From Myxococcus dinghuensis (GTDB lineage Bacteria; Myxococcota; Myxococcia; Myxococcales; Myxococcaceae): a stretch of 64,000 nucleotides of DNA. The stretch lies in NCBI RefSeq assembly GCF_024198235.1, contig NZ_JAKCFB010000008.1, forward strand, positions 1-64,000, read 5' to 3'. Positions 25,123-33,891 of this stretch are shown in pieces. Each line of letters starts with the position of its first letter. Within the stretch, counting starts at the first letter, position 1. The position numbers and the translations under genes are program-made. Below the pieces are notes generated by a model, which worked only from the letters and a program-made list of their open reading frames with translations, was not told where the DNA came from and searched no databases.

Positions 25123-28100
25123 ATGTCCAATCACACCGAGAACTCGCGAGCAGCAACCTGCGAGGACCTACATCGCTTCGTCGACGGAGAGCTGAACCCG
25201 GAGGAGCGCACGGCGTTCGCCGACCACCTCACCGGCTGCCAGGCGTGTCAGCGCGAACTGGAGCGTGTCCTGAGCCTCCAGATGGTCGCCGAGGTCATCC
25301 TGGACAGGGGGCTGGGGCTCGTGGACGCCACGGCGCCGCGCTCCGACGGCGAGGCAGGTACGGAGTCATCCTCGACGCGTCCACCCCGCGCGGGTTCTCC
25401 GCGTCGACTCGGGGTGGGGCTGGCGCTCGCCGCGGGGGTCGCGCTCCTCGCGGGCGTCACCTATCTGTTGGGCCGGTCCACGGCGGAGCCGGAGCCGCTG
25501 TTCGCCTCGCTGGGTCCGGAGCGGCGGCTGGAGTTCCGCCTCGCCTATCAGTCCGCGGACCGCTACCTCCCGCTGCGTCGCGGCCACTACGGCGCGGAGT
25601 CCGGCCCCATCAGCTCCCTGCTGGCCACCGCGCCGGTGAAGGACCTGGAGCGACTCCAACGCACCGACCCGCATGCCTTCGCCGCCGTGCTGCTGGCCTA
25701 CGGCGTCCCGCAACTGACGTCCGAGGCCGCGCAGATCCTCGGCACGCTCGACAAGGGACCGGAGGTGGACAACGACCGCGCCGTCGCGCTGCTCGCGAGT
25801 GGACGTGGCCATGAGAAGGAGGCGCTGCGGCTGCTCGATGGCGCCCTCGTGCGCCACCCGGACCTCACCCAGGCCATGTGGAACCGCGGCCTGGCTTTGC
25901 GCAACCTCGACCAGCACGCGCTCCCGTTGAGCGCGGCGCGCGCCTTCGAGGCCGTTGCACTGCGAGAAGAGGAGGGGTGGTCGGACGAAGCCCGCCATCG
26001 TGAGCGGACGTTGAAGGACGGCGAGACGGCGCGCTACCAGGAATGGGAGCGCAAGTGCGCAGCCGGGCGGACCCTGGTCGACACCGGGGCCCTTCCCACG
26101 ACGAGTGACGTGCGCAGCCCCATCCTGCGGCTCTACTTCTATGACGCCGTCCGCAGCGCGACCTCGGCGGGCCGTGTGCTGGGGCTGCTCGACCTGGCCC
26201 GCCAGCTCGATGCCGTCTCCGGGGGAGATGCACTGGAGCGCTACATCCAGCGCACGGCGGTGCGGGACTTCTCCAAGAGACGCCCCCTGGCGGAGGCCTA
26301 CCGCGGACTGGTGGGCACCTCGCCGTCCCTGGCGGACCCGCAGGTCGCCGCCCTGCTCAATCAGATGCTGGCCACGGACGAAGACGACCTCGTCCTGGGG
26401 TTGCTCTATTTGACGGACGGCGCCCAGCGCTACGTCGACGAGTTCACGCGCCGAGCCGTGGCGATGGAAGACCCCTGGTTCACCTCGCTGGCGGAGGTGA
26501 ACCGCGCGAACGCGGAGGCCTCGGCCGGGGCCCTGCACGCGGCGCGCGCGCGGTTGGAGCGGGCGCTCCCGGCATGCGAACAGGCGCGGCTGACCTACCG
26601 CTGCCTGGGCATCCGTCACTTCCTCGCGGACATCTACCTGCGCCTGGACCTGTTCGACGCCGCGCGGAGCACGGCGCTGGAGGGCTGGAACCTCGCCGTG
26701 CTCGCGGGGGAATGGGGGCACGAGGCGACGTTCATCGAGGCCCTCGCGGCGGCGGCCCGGATGCAGGACGACTTCCCACTGGCCCGGGCCTATCTCGAGG
26801 AGTCCTCCGAGCGCCGCCGCCTGTCCAATGACGGCGCGGGCATCCAGTTCCAGCAGGAGAGCCTCGCGCAGGTGGAGCTGAACGCCTTCCAGTTCGACCG
26901 GGCACGGACGGCCATCAACGAGGTGCTCAAGCTGTCAGGGCCGTTGACGCCCGTGGGCGCCATGGCCCTGTCGGACATCGCGCGGCTGCGTCCCCAGACA
27001 CGAGACCTGGACGCCTTCGCCGCCTTCGAGAGTGAGCGCTCGCGGTACTCGCCAGGAAAGAACGCGCTCATCACCCACATCCTGGGGCGCTTCTGGTTGG
27101 AGAAGGACCTCCAGAAGGGGCGGGGGTTGTTACGCCAGGCCATTCGAGAGGGACGTGAGCGCCTGGGGGCCGCTGAGACGCGGGACGTCGACGCGGTCCG
27201 GTCCATCGCCTACAGCTATGGCTCACTCATCCTGGAGGCGGGGAAGTCCGGCGACTTCTCGGGAGCGCTGCGTCTCTTCGTCGAGGAACTCGAGGGAGAC
27301 GGGGCCGCGCTGCCCACCCGGTGCGTGGTGGGGCTGACCGAGGACTCGGAGCGGGCCATGTGGGTCGTGCTGGGGCAGGGCGGTTCACTGCGGGGACACT
27401 ACGTGGACACCCTGGTCGCCCCGCTGCCCCAGGACCTGGAGGGCTTCGTCGACGCGGAGGCGCTTGCTTCGCTGGAGGGATGCGAGCAGGTCTCGGTACT
27501 CGCGCGGGGGCCGCTCTATGGCCGCGCGGGCATCCTCCCTTCCACGATGGCGTGGCGCTTCGCCCGGAGGCTTTCCTCGTCCGCGGCATCGACTCCTCGC
27601 GAAGGGGCGCACCTGGTCGTCGACAACGTTCCCTATGCACCCGAGCGGAAGCTCCCGCGCCTCGACGAGTGGAATCCCCCAGTGCAGGCGATGGGTATCG
27701 TGTCCCTCTCAGGGCCGAGGGCCACTCCGTCGCGCGTGAGCGCGGCGATGCGGGACGCGACGGAGATCGACCTCGTGACCCATGGCGTGATGGGGCTGGC
27801 CTCCGAGTCCACGTATCTCGTGCTCGCGCCGGGAGACAAAGAGGGGGACGTGCTGGGGATCGACCGCATCCCTGCGTTGCGAGGCCAGCCCTTCGTCATC
27901 CTGGTGGCGTGTCAGGCCGCGAAGGCGGGCTCCGCGGTGCATGCCTCCATGAGCCTGCCGGCGGCCTTCGTGAGCGCGGGGGCTCGTGGCGTCGTCGCGG
28001 CGACCGTGCCGATTCCGACGGGCGATGGCGCGCAGGCCTTCTTCGAGGAGCTGCGCCTGCGCATCCGCCAGGGAGTCTCTCCCGCGAAGGCGCTGCGCGA

Positions 28101-28164
28101 CGTGCGCGTGGAATGGAGTGCCCGCAAGAAGGACTGGGCTCGCAGTGTGTTGCTGTTCGAGTGA
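25123..28164 (+). CDS. membrane anti-sigma (zf-HC2) / TPR / CHAT fusion protein
   Basis: 1013 residues. The N-terminus is a zinc anti-sigma domain with H-x3-C-x2-C (His35, Cys39, Cys42) and Cys13 upstream. A membrane segment follows at about 96-117 (GVGLALAAGVALLAGVTYLL). Residues 130 to about 720 are TPR-like helices. The C-terminal CHAT domain has its catalytic His in EIDLVTHGVMG (His887) and Cys in FVILVACQAAK (Cys930), then LPAAFVSAGARGVVAAT. If the zinc domain is cytoplasmic, the protease domain lies in the periplasm. The gene starts 3 bp after the ECF sigma gene. Expected role: hold the sigma factor inactive and release it after a proteolytic or sensing event. The domain order is what the sequence shows; the mechanism is inference. 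Confidence 0.93.
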   Translation: MSNHTENSRAATCEDLHRFVDGELNPEERTAFADHLTGCQACQRELERVLSLQMVAEVILDRGLGLVDATAPRSDGEAGTESSSTRPPRAGSPRRLGVGLALAAGVALLAGVTYLLGRSTAEPEPLFASLGPERRLEFRLAYQSADRYLPLRRGHYGAESGPISSLLATAPVKDLERLQRTDPHAFAAVLLAYGVPQLTSEAAQILGTLDKGPEVDNDRAVALLASGRGHEKEALRLLDGALVRHPDLTQAMWNRGLALRNLDQHALPLSAARAFEAVALREEEGWSDEARHRERTLKDGETARYQEWERKCAAGRTLVDTGALPTTSDVRSPILRLYFYDAVRSATSAGRVLGLLDLARQLDAVSGGDALERYIQRTAVRDFSKRRPLAEAYRGLVGTSPSLADPQVAALLNQMLATDEDDLVLGLLYLTDGAQRYVDEFTRRAVAMEDPWFTSLAEVNRANAEASAGALHAARARLERALPACEQARLTYRCLGIRHFLADIYLRLDLFDAARSTALEGWNLAVLAGEWGHEATFIEALAAAARMQDDFPLARAYLEESSERRRLSNDGAGIQFQQESLAQVELNAFQFDRARTAINEVLKLSGPLTPVGAMALSDIARLRPQTRDLDAFAAFESERSRYSPGKNALITHILGRFWLEKDLQKGRGLLRQAIREGRERLGAAETRDVDAVRSIAYSYGSLILEAGKSGDFSGALRLFVEELEGDGAALPTRCVVGLTEDSERAMWVVLGQGGSLRGHYVDTLVAPLPQDLEGFVDAEALASLEGCEQVSVLARGPLYGRAGILPSTMAWRFARRLSSSAASTPREGAHLVVDNVPYAPERKLPRLDEWNPPVQAMGIVSLSGPRATPSRVSAAMRDATEIDLVTHGVMGLASESTYLVLAPGDKEGDVLGIDRIPALRGQPFVILVACQAAKAGSAVHASMSLPAAFVSAGARGVVAATVPIPTGDGAQAFFEELRLRIRQGVSPAKALRDVRVEWSARKKDWARSVLLFE

Positions 28165-28189
28165 TGGCTGGAGCAAACCGGAGGTGCGC

Positions 28190-28609
28190 ATGTCTCGGGA
28201 CCTGAAGGAATGGAGTGGCGAGTCGCTGTGGAACACGAAGCGCCATGTTCATGTGGTGCTGACCGGAGAGGAGTTCCATGCGGAGGGATTCGAGGCGGTC
28301 GGCGGACCGGTCGTCTTCGCGGTGAAGGGGCCACGACCGCGGTTGGCGGAGTTCCTTCAGCAGGTCGAGAGCGCGGGTGCGACGTTGAAGGTGGTGGATG
28401 ACAAGGGGGCGTCCATGCGGGACCCCTTCCTGACGTCCCCAGGCGGCCCTGGCGGACCGATGACGGGGAACACCAGTGGCTCACTTCCAACGCCCCCTGG
28501 CCCGAAGGGGCAGGACGATGGCACGTCCCTCGGGTCCGAGCATGGCGGCGCGGTGCCTCCGAAGGGCGCGTCACCCCAGAACACGGGGAGCGGGATGTCC
28601 TGGTCATGA
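28190..28609 (+). CDS. small protein with Pro/Gly-rich tail, partner gene of the caspase-like protease
   Basis: 139 residues; GGAGG lies five bases before the ATG. Residues 1-80 look like a small alpha/beta domain (KRHVHVVLTGEEFHAEGFEA, RLAEFLQQVESAGATLKVV). Residues 80-139 are disordered and rich in Pro, Gly and Ser. No family recognised. The stop overlaps the next start by 4 bp (ATGA), so the product is made in step with the caspase-like protein. The layout resembles a substrate, adaptor or inhibitor of the adjacent protease (inference). GC content and codon use match the neighbours. Confidence 0.82.
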   Translation: MSRDLKEWSGESLWNTKRHVHVVLTGEEFHAEGFEAVGGPVVFAVKGPRPRLAEFLQQVESAGATLKVVDDKGASMRDPFLTSPGGPGGPMTGNTSGSLPTPPGPKGQDDGTSLGSEHGGAVPPKGASPQNTGSGMSWS

Positions 28610-30093
28610 GTGGCATCGCGGGTCGCTCCGCGGGGGCGTCGCCGTCGACGGAGTCACCCGCCGACGTCTCGCTGGGCCTGCTCATGGCGCGGGGCCCGGG
28701 GCCGCGGCCCGCGAAGGTGTTGTCCTCCCAAGGGCTCCTCGACCCGCCTGCGCTCACGGAGGCGTCGATGCACCGTCTGCCTCCCGCAGGCGGCTACCTC
28801 GACGCGCCGGGCGGGGACCCGGGGGACCTCACGCTCCAGCGCTGGGGGCTCGTCGTTCCGGAGGACCCCGCGCGACGGGAAGAGCTGCTCTCCTGGTGTG
28901 CGCCCCTGCGCGCCCTCCGGGAGCTGCAACAGCGTGCTCCCGCGCGTGTCTATTCCGTGCCTCCTGGGATGGATGGGCCCCAGTCGGTGCAGTGGCTCCG
29001 CGACGTCTTCCGTCCCTCGGCCCGCGAGCGCGAGCTGCCCCGCTATCTGCTCATCCTCGGGGACCTCCATGAAGTGTCGCTCGAACTCCAACAGGTCCTC
29101 GCGGGAGACCGGTTCGTGGGTCGCCTCGCCTTCGACCGCGAGCGGGACTGGAGGGCCTACGTCGAGAAGGTGCTGTCGTGGGAGGTTCGCCTCCGTCCTC
29201 TCTTGCCCAAGGCGCTGTTCTTCTGCGCACATGACGGCTCGGAGGCGACGCGGTGGGGCTACCCGCGACTGATTCAGCACGCCGTCTCCGAGTGCCTGGA
29301 GCAACTGGCCCACCGCGAGCTGCCGGCGAGCGTGGTCCAGGAGTTGAGCACTCCTTCCCAGTGGTCCCGGGACGTCTTGCTGGCGCAGGTGTGCGAGCAG
29401 CACCCCAGCGTCCTGCTGTCACTGAGCCACGGCCTGGGGCCTCCGGCAGACCGGTCGTGGTCCCCCGCCGAACAGCGGGCCCATCAAGGCGCGTTGTGTC
29501 TCGGGAACGAGCTGCTGGGCGCGGACGTGCTCTCATCGAGGCCCTTCCTGCCCGGCGGTCTCTGGTTGCCGGTGGCCTGCTTCGGCGCGGGCACGCCGGC
29601 GACGAGCCTCTTCCGGCACTGGCTGGTGCGCGCGCTGGAGGAGGTCGGCTCCTATGTGCCACCAGAGCGTGTGGTTCCCGTCATCGGCGACATGCCGGAG
29701 CGCCCGTTCGTCTCCGGGCCGGTGAAGGCCGCGCTCGCCAACGGAGACGGGCCGTTGGCCGTGCTCGGCCATGTCGACCTCGCCTGGACGAACAGCTTCC
29801 AGGACGAGCGCGGCCGAAGCGAGGCACGGGCCTTCACCAGCGCGATGCGCTCCTTCATCGCGGGTGAGCGCTTCGGCATCGGCGCGAATGTCCTGGCGCG
29901 CTCCGCCATCTCCCTGGCGCTGGATATCCTCCGGCACCAGGACGCGGATGAGCGCGAGAGGGCAGGGGGGCAGAGAGCCCCGGCCTGGCGCCTGAGGCGC
30001 GGTCTCCTGTGGATGACGTACTGCGACCTCTCCGCCTACATCCTGGTGGGTGACCCCGCCGCACGGCTGTCCGTGCCTGCACGACGGGATTGA
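28606..30093 (+). CDS. caspase/C25-like cysteine protease family protein
   Basis: 495 residues. The C-terminal half has the dyad of a caspase-like (clan CD) protease: His in SVLLSLSHGLGPPADRSW (His275) and Cys in GLWLPVACFGAGTPATS (Cys325). It also has QGALCLGNELLGADV between them and LAVLGHVDLAWTNSF after them. I recall this combination (SHG ... QGAL ... ACxGAGTP ... GHVxxAW) in a family of uncharacterised proteins, often found near CHAT or effector-associated genes. The N-terminal 180 residues hold no known domain. It is the last gene of the sigma-factor operon, overlaps the small protein gene by 4 bp, and converges on the CHAT-EAD gene. Substrate unknown. Confidence 0.82.
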   Translation: MSGIAGRSAGASPSTESPADVSLGLLMARGPGPRPAKVLSSQGLLDPPALTEASMHRLPPAGGYLDAPGGDPGDLTLQRWGLVVPEDPARREELLSWCAPLRALRELQQRAPARVYSVPPGMDGPQSVQWLRDVFRPSARERELPRYLLILGDLHEVSLELQQVLAGDRFVGRLAFDRERDWRAYVEKVLSWEVRLRPLLPKALFFCAHDGSEATRWGYPRLIQHAVSECLEQLAHRELPASVVQELSTPSQWSRDVLLAQVCEQHPSVLLSLSHGLGPPADRSWSPAEQRAHQGALCLGNELLGADVLSSRPFLPGGLWLPVACFGAGTPATSLFRHWLVRALEEVGSYVPPERVVPVIGDMPERPFVSGPVKAALANGDGPLAVLGHVDLAWTNSFQDERGRSEARAFTSAMRSFIAGERFGIGANVLARSAISLALDILRHQDADERERAGGQRAPAWRLRRGLLWMTYCDLSAYILVGDPAARLSVPARRD

Positions 30094-30134
30094 GGGGCCG
30101 CGCGGTAACGACGAGGCGACCGCCCGCGAGAGGT

Positions 30135-31574
30135 TCATGCCTCGCGCAGGCGAGAGAGCTGGTGTTCGACCAGCCGCGCGTGATGACGGAGCATCAAGGT
30201 CTGGAACCGCGCCAGCAGCCCTCGCCGTTGGACGTCCTGGAGGAACTCCCGCGTCTGCTCCTCCTGGGTGCTGTTGTCGGTGTGGACGGCGAGCGGCACG
30301 TTCAATCGTGCCGCCAGTCTCTTCAGCGCGGTCGGGTCGAGTCCGCGCACGGCGATCTCGATGAGCTCCTCGTCGGTCGGGAGGTCGGCCTCTCCTCCCT
30401 GCCACGAGGAGGATGTCTCCTGGTGCGTCGACGATGTCGCGGGCGTGGGGAACAGTGGGGCGTACAGTGCCTCCTCATGGGCCACGTAGACCTGGAGGGA
30501 GGCCCAGTCCAACGTCCCGTTGGCGTAGAGGGCGCTTCTCGCCGCGCACAAGGCCTCCCGGATGTTCCCGCCCCGGAGCAAGTGGGCATAGAGGGCACGG
30601 GTGAGCTGCTGTGCTCCTCGCGTGGAGAGCGGGAGTCGTGACGCCACCGCGACGGAGACACCCGCTCGATGGAGCTGCTGGACGACGCTGCTGCGGAGCG
30701 CCGTCGACCGCGCCGTGTCGCCACCCTGGCACGCGGTGATGAGCAGGAGCCGCACCCTCGACGCGGGGCTGCCCACCACCTGGGCCATCTGTTCCGCGTC
30801 ACCGACATGGGGGACATGCGGGTCGTCGGACGTGGGGATGGCGAGGCCGAAGCTTCCGTCCGGTGCGCGGGCGCCATGACAGAGCCATTGGAGGACGGCG
30901 ACGGGACCGGTGAGCGCGCCGAGCGTCTCTCCCAGGCTCCTGAGACTCATCTGGGGCAGGAGGTGGAGGCTCCGCCGAGGAAAATCCACAGCCTCGCAGC
31001 ACGCGACCACGTCGCGGTCGAGCCGCAGCAACTCCACGTCGCCCGCTTGTCCGAAGACGATGGGCCCGGACCTATCGCGCGCGAGGACATCCTGTGCGGT
31101 GGTCGTCGAGGCCGACGGCCACATGTACTGGACGAGGACGGAGCTGTTCGAACTCAGCGCGAGTCCGTTGGGGCCGGCCACCAGCTCCCAGGGCAGGCCA
31201 TAGAGCTCCGGTGCCTCGGATTGGATGAGGAGATCGACAGGGCGGCCCTGCCGGAGTGCCTCGCGCATGTGCTCGGTGGCGATCGCCCAGGTGGGGACTT
31301 GTGTCAGCAGGCCGGTGAGGCGCGCGCCCAGCTCGCGGGCCGCGGAAGGGGCCCTTGCCTCCTCGGTGCTCGCCAGGTCCGACAGGTATGGGGTCACTTC
31401 GCCCCAGTCGAGCGAGACCGCGCTCGACCAGTGGTCGTCGACGAAGACCCGATACGCCTGCCGTCCAGAAGGCTCGATGAAGGTGCCGTTCTCGGGCGCC
31501 GCGCGCACGACCTTCAGCAAGATGCGCAGGGGCGCTTCCGACGTGTCACGAATCGTCGCGTGCTGCGGGCGCAT
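30135..31574 (-). CDS. CHAT protease with C-terminal effector-associated (death-like) domain
   Basis: 479 residues; GAGGAGGGAGC precedes the ATG at 31574. The central CHAT domain has a catalytic His in VAVLQWLCHGARAP (His233) and Cys in RLLLITACQGGDTA (Cys282). The C-terminal segment (about 398-465: DEELIEIAVRGLDPTALKRL ... TREFLQDVQRRGLLARF) resembles the EAD family of small helical adaptor domains, which recruit effectors by homotypic contacts in bacterial conflict systems. The N-terminal 150 residues are unrecognised. It is transcribed toward the caspase-like gene and away from the LytTR regulator. No partner EAD protein is visible in the window, so its recruiter may be encoded elsewhere. 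Confidence 0.86.
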   Translation of the reverse strand: MRPQHATIRDTSEAPLRILLKVVRAAPENGTFIEPSGRQAYRVFVDDHWSSAVSLDWGEVTPYLSDLASTEEARAPSAARELGARLTGLLTQVPTWAIATEHMREALRQGRPVDLLIQSEAPELYGLPWELVAGPNGLALSSNSSVLVQYMWPSASTTTAQDVLARDRSGPIVFGQAGDVELLRLDRDVVACCEAVDFPRRSLHLLPQMSLRSLGETLGALTGPVAVLQWLCHGARAPDGSFGLAIPTSDDPHVPHVGDAEQMAQVVGSPASRVRLLLITACQGGDTARSTALRSSVVQQLHRAGVSVAVASRLPLSTRGAQQLTRALYAHLLRGGNIREALCAARSALYANGTLDWASLQVYVAHEEALYAPLFPTPATSSTHQETSSSWQGGEADLPTDEELIEIAVRGLDPTALKRLAARLNVPLAVHTDNSTQEEQTREFLQDVQRRGLLARFQTLMLRHHARLVEHQLSRLREA

Positions 31575-31630
31575 GCTCCCTCCTCGCGTCGTCGCGCAAC
31601 ACTAATCCGCTCACGCCTTCGTCGCCCGCC

Positions 31631-32359
31631 TCACGTCATGAGCAGCTTGAGTCGCGCGGCATGTCGTCGGCTCATGGACAGTGGGGCGTCGGCGCCTCGG
31701 ACGTGGACCTGGAGGCCCTCGTCCAGGTTGCCGTCGACGCGCTCCACGCAGGCGAGGTGGATGATGGCGCCGCGGTGGATGCGCACGAAGTGCTTCTCCG
31801 GCAATCGGGCCTCCCACTCCGACAGCGGGCGGGGCGTCAGGTAGCGCTGGCCGTCGCGGGTCACCAGCTCCGAGTAGTCCCCCGCGCTGCACAGGCACGC
31901 GATGTCGCCCACCTGGACGAAGCGGGAGCGGCGCTCGCCCGATAGGAAGAGATGGTCGTCGATGGCGAGCGGACGCCCCACGGCCGTCCCCTGGGCCGCC
32001 CCCGTCTTCTGGAGCAGCCGCTCCACGGTGGCGCGCAGCCGCTGCGGATGCACGGGCTTGAGCAGGTAGTCCAGCGCGTTGACCTCGAAGGCGCGCAGCG
32101 CGTGCGCGTCATGCGCCGTCACGAAGACCACCTGGGCGCGGACCTCCGCGCGAGCCAGCAAGTCGAACCCGGAGGCCTCGGGCATCTGCACGTCGAGGAA
32201 GAGGACGTCCGGGTCCAGCTCGGCGATGCGCCGCTCGGCCTCGTCCGCGTCCGCCGCCTCGCCCACGACCTCCAGCTCGGGATGGGACTTGAGCAACGTG
32301 CGCAGCTCCCCGCGCGCCAGCCGCTCGTCGTCCACGAGCAACACCTTGAGCCTCGTCAT
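31631..32359 (-). CDS. LytTR-family response regulator
   Basis: 242 residues. The receiver domain (1-120) has the acidic pair in KVLLVDDERL, the phospho-acceptor Asp56 in VLFLDVQMP, and the conserved Lys in YLLKPV. The LytTR DNA-binding domain occupies about 135-240, with CSAGDYSELVTRDG and EKHFVRIHRGAIIHL. Start and upstream kinase stop overlap by 4 bp (ATGA). Works with the sensor kinase encoded just upstream; target genes unknown. Family members bind direct repeats upstream of target promoters. Confidence 0.95.
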   Translation of the reverse strand: MTRLKVLLVDDERLARGELRTLLKSHPELEVVGEAADADEAERRIAELDPDVLFLDVQMPEASGFDLLARAEVRAQVVFVTAHDAHALRAFEVNALDYLLKPVHPQRLRATVERLLQKTGAAQGTAVGRPLAIDDHLFLSGERRSRFVQVGDIACLCSAGDYSELVTRDGQRYLTPRPLSEWEARLPEKHFVRIHRGAIIHLACVERVDGNLDEGLQVHVRGADAPLSMSRRHAARLKLLMT

Positions 32360-33429
32360 GCCGCCTCCCGCTGACCCTGCTCCACACGCAGGGTGGCCTT
32401 CACCCAACCCGCGTCCTCGCGAACCTCGAACCGATGACGCTCGGGGTACGCGTGCGCCAGCCGCTCGCGCACGTTGGCCAGTCCCGTCCCCGTACCGTCG
32501 GGCCTTCCCGGGCCGGGCGTCACCGAGCCCACCTCGGGAGGACGCCAGCGCCCCGAGTTGGCCACCTCGACCTCCAGCCACCCACCCTCCACGCGCGCGC
32601 GGATGCGCAGCTCCAGGGGGCCCTTCTGGGTGTCCAGGCCGTGCTTCACCGCGTTCTCGACGAGGGGATGGATGAGGAACCCCGGCAGGCGGATGGACTC
32701 GGTGCCAGGCTCGATGTCGAAGGAGACACGCAGGCGGTCCTCGAAGCGGATGCGTTGGATTTCCAGGTAGCTGCGGATGGCGCGCAGCTCATCCCCCAAG
32801 GGGACATCCCGCTCCCGTGTCTCCAGCAGTGAGTAGCGGAAGAAGTCCGCCAGCTCGGTGATCATCTGCCGGGCCCGCCCGGGCTCCTCGTCCACGAGCG
32901 CGCGGATGGAGTTGAGCGCGTTGAAGAGGAAGTGCGGGTTGACCTGGTAGCGCAGCATCTGCCAGCGGGCCTCGGTGGCCAGCGACAGGGCTCGCAGCAC
33001 CTGCTCCCGCTCCGCGTCCAGGTCCATCCGGTAGGCATTGCTCAGGAACAGCGCGCTCCAGGCGAGCAGCACGACGAGGTAGTTGAGCACGTCGTGCGGG
33101 AAGCCGTGGTGGAAGACGGGCGTCAGGCCGAACATCCAGCGCAGCGCGGTCTGCCACACCGCCGCGAGGACCGTGGACATGGCGAGGCTCGTCACCCCGA
33201 GGACCCACAGCGAGGGGCGACGGGCCCACATCCGGTCGAGCACCTGGGCCATGCCGGCGCTGAGCAACAACCCCAGCGCCGAGCGGAGCAGCTTCAGCAG
33301 GCCGATGGGAAGGGGCCCCAGCGCGCTGGAGTCACCCAGCATGTTGGGAATGGAGAGGATGTACCCCGCGAGCGCGTACGCGCCCCATCCCCAGAGCTGG
33401 GCCTTCCAGAAGCTCGGGCCGAGTCGCAT
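32356..33429 (-). CDS. LytS-like sensor histidine kinase
   Basis: 357 residues. Four to five hydrophobic segments (about 12-32, 42-62, 76-98, 115-132) form the membrane part with little periplasmic domain. The HisK_5-type kinase signature RYQVNPHFLFNALNSI gives phospho-acceptor His166. The ATPase part has LIHPLVENAVKHG and GTGLANVRERLAHAYP. The gene lies 9 bp after the NTF2-like gene and overlaps the LytTR gene, forming a three-gene operon. The absence of a large extracellular sensor suggests it detects a membrane or small-molecule signal through its transmembrane bundle. Confidence 0.94.
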   Translation of the reverse strand: MRLGPSFWKAQLWGWGAYALAGYILSIPNMLGDSSALGPLPIGLLKLLRSALGLLLSAGMAQVLDRMWARRPSLWVLGVTSLAMSTVLAAVWQTALRWMFGLTPVFHHGFPHDVLNYLVVLLAWSALFLSNAYRMDLDAEREQVLRALSLATEARWQMLRYQVNPHFLFNALNSIRALVDEEPGRARQMITELADFFRYSLLETRERDVPLGDELRAIRSYLEIQRIRFEDRLRVSFDIEPGTESIRLPGFLIHPLVENAVKHGLDTQKGPLELRIRARVEGGWLEVEVANSGRWRPPEVGSVTPGPGRPDGTGTGLANVRERLAHAYPERHRFEVREDAGWVKATLRVEQGQREAA

Positions 33430-33438
33430 CCCTCGTTT

Positions 33439-33891
33439 CTACCGCTTCTGGATGTGGACCACCTTGCCGATGATCTTCCAGCTCCCGCCCGTCTTGATGA
33501 CCGTCAGGTAGTCGGTCATGAAGGCGTTCGGGTAGTCGAGCTCGACCTTCGCGACGCCCACGTCGCCCGTGACGTCGAGCTGGACGATGCGCCGCTTGCG
33601 GCGGGTTTCGTCCGGAGCGGGCTTGCCGTTCACCCCCTCCAGGTACTCCGCCTTCGTCTTGCGCACGAGGGCGCCGTCGCGGTTGAGGTACATCTTCATC
33701 TCGTCGTGGAACGCCTCCTGGAAGGGCGCCACCTGCCCGGTGACATGGCCTTGCAGGTACAGCTCCACCGCCCGTCGCGCGCCGGCCTCGTCCTCGGAGG
33801 TGGAGGGCGCGGCGAGCGCCAGCCCCCCAGCGAGAACGCCCCCCAGCGTGACGCCGCCCAATCCGACCGCGCGTCGAAACCATGTCTTCAT
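33439..33891 (-). CDS. exported NTF2-like (lumazine-binding-type) protein
   Basis: 150 residues from the ATG at 33891 with GGGAG upstream. A signal peptide (MKTWFRRAVGLGGVTLGG ... LALAA) is followed by a cone-shaped NTF2-like domain: ARRAVELYLQGHVTGQVAPF, FHDEMKMYLNRDGAL, DVGVAKVELDYPNAFMTDYL and GGSWKIIGKVVHIQK. This matches the putative lumazine-binding family of small exported proteins. The role could be ligand binding or a minor enzymatic one; no catalytic residue can be assigned. It heads the operon with the LytS/LytTR pair, so it could be a ligand-binding accessory or a target of that system (inference). Confidence 0.82.
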   Translation of the reverse strand: MKTWFRRAVGLGGVTLGGVLAGGLALAAPSTSEDEAGARRAVELYLQGHVTGQVAPFQEAFHDEMKMYLNRDGALVRKTKAEYLEGVNGKPAPDETRRKRRIVQLDVTGDVGVAKVELDYPNAFMTDYLTVIKTGGSWKIIGKVVHIQKR

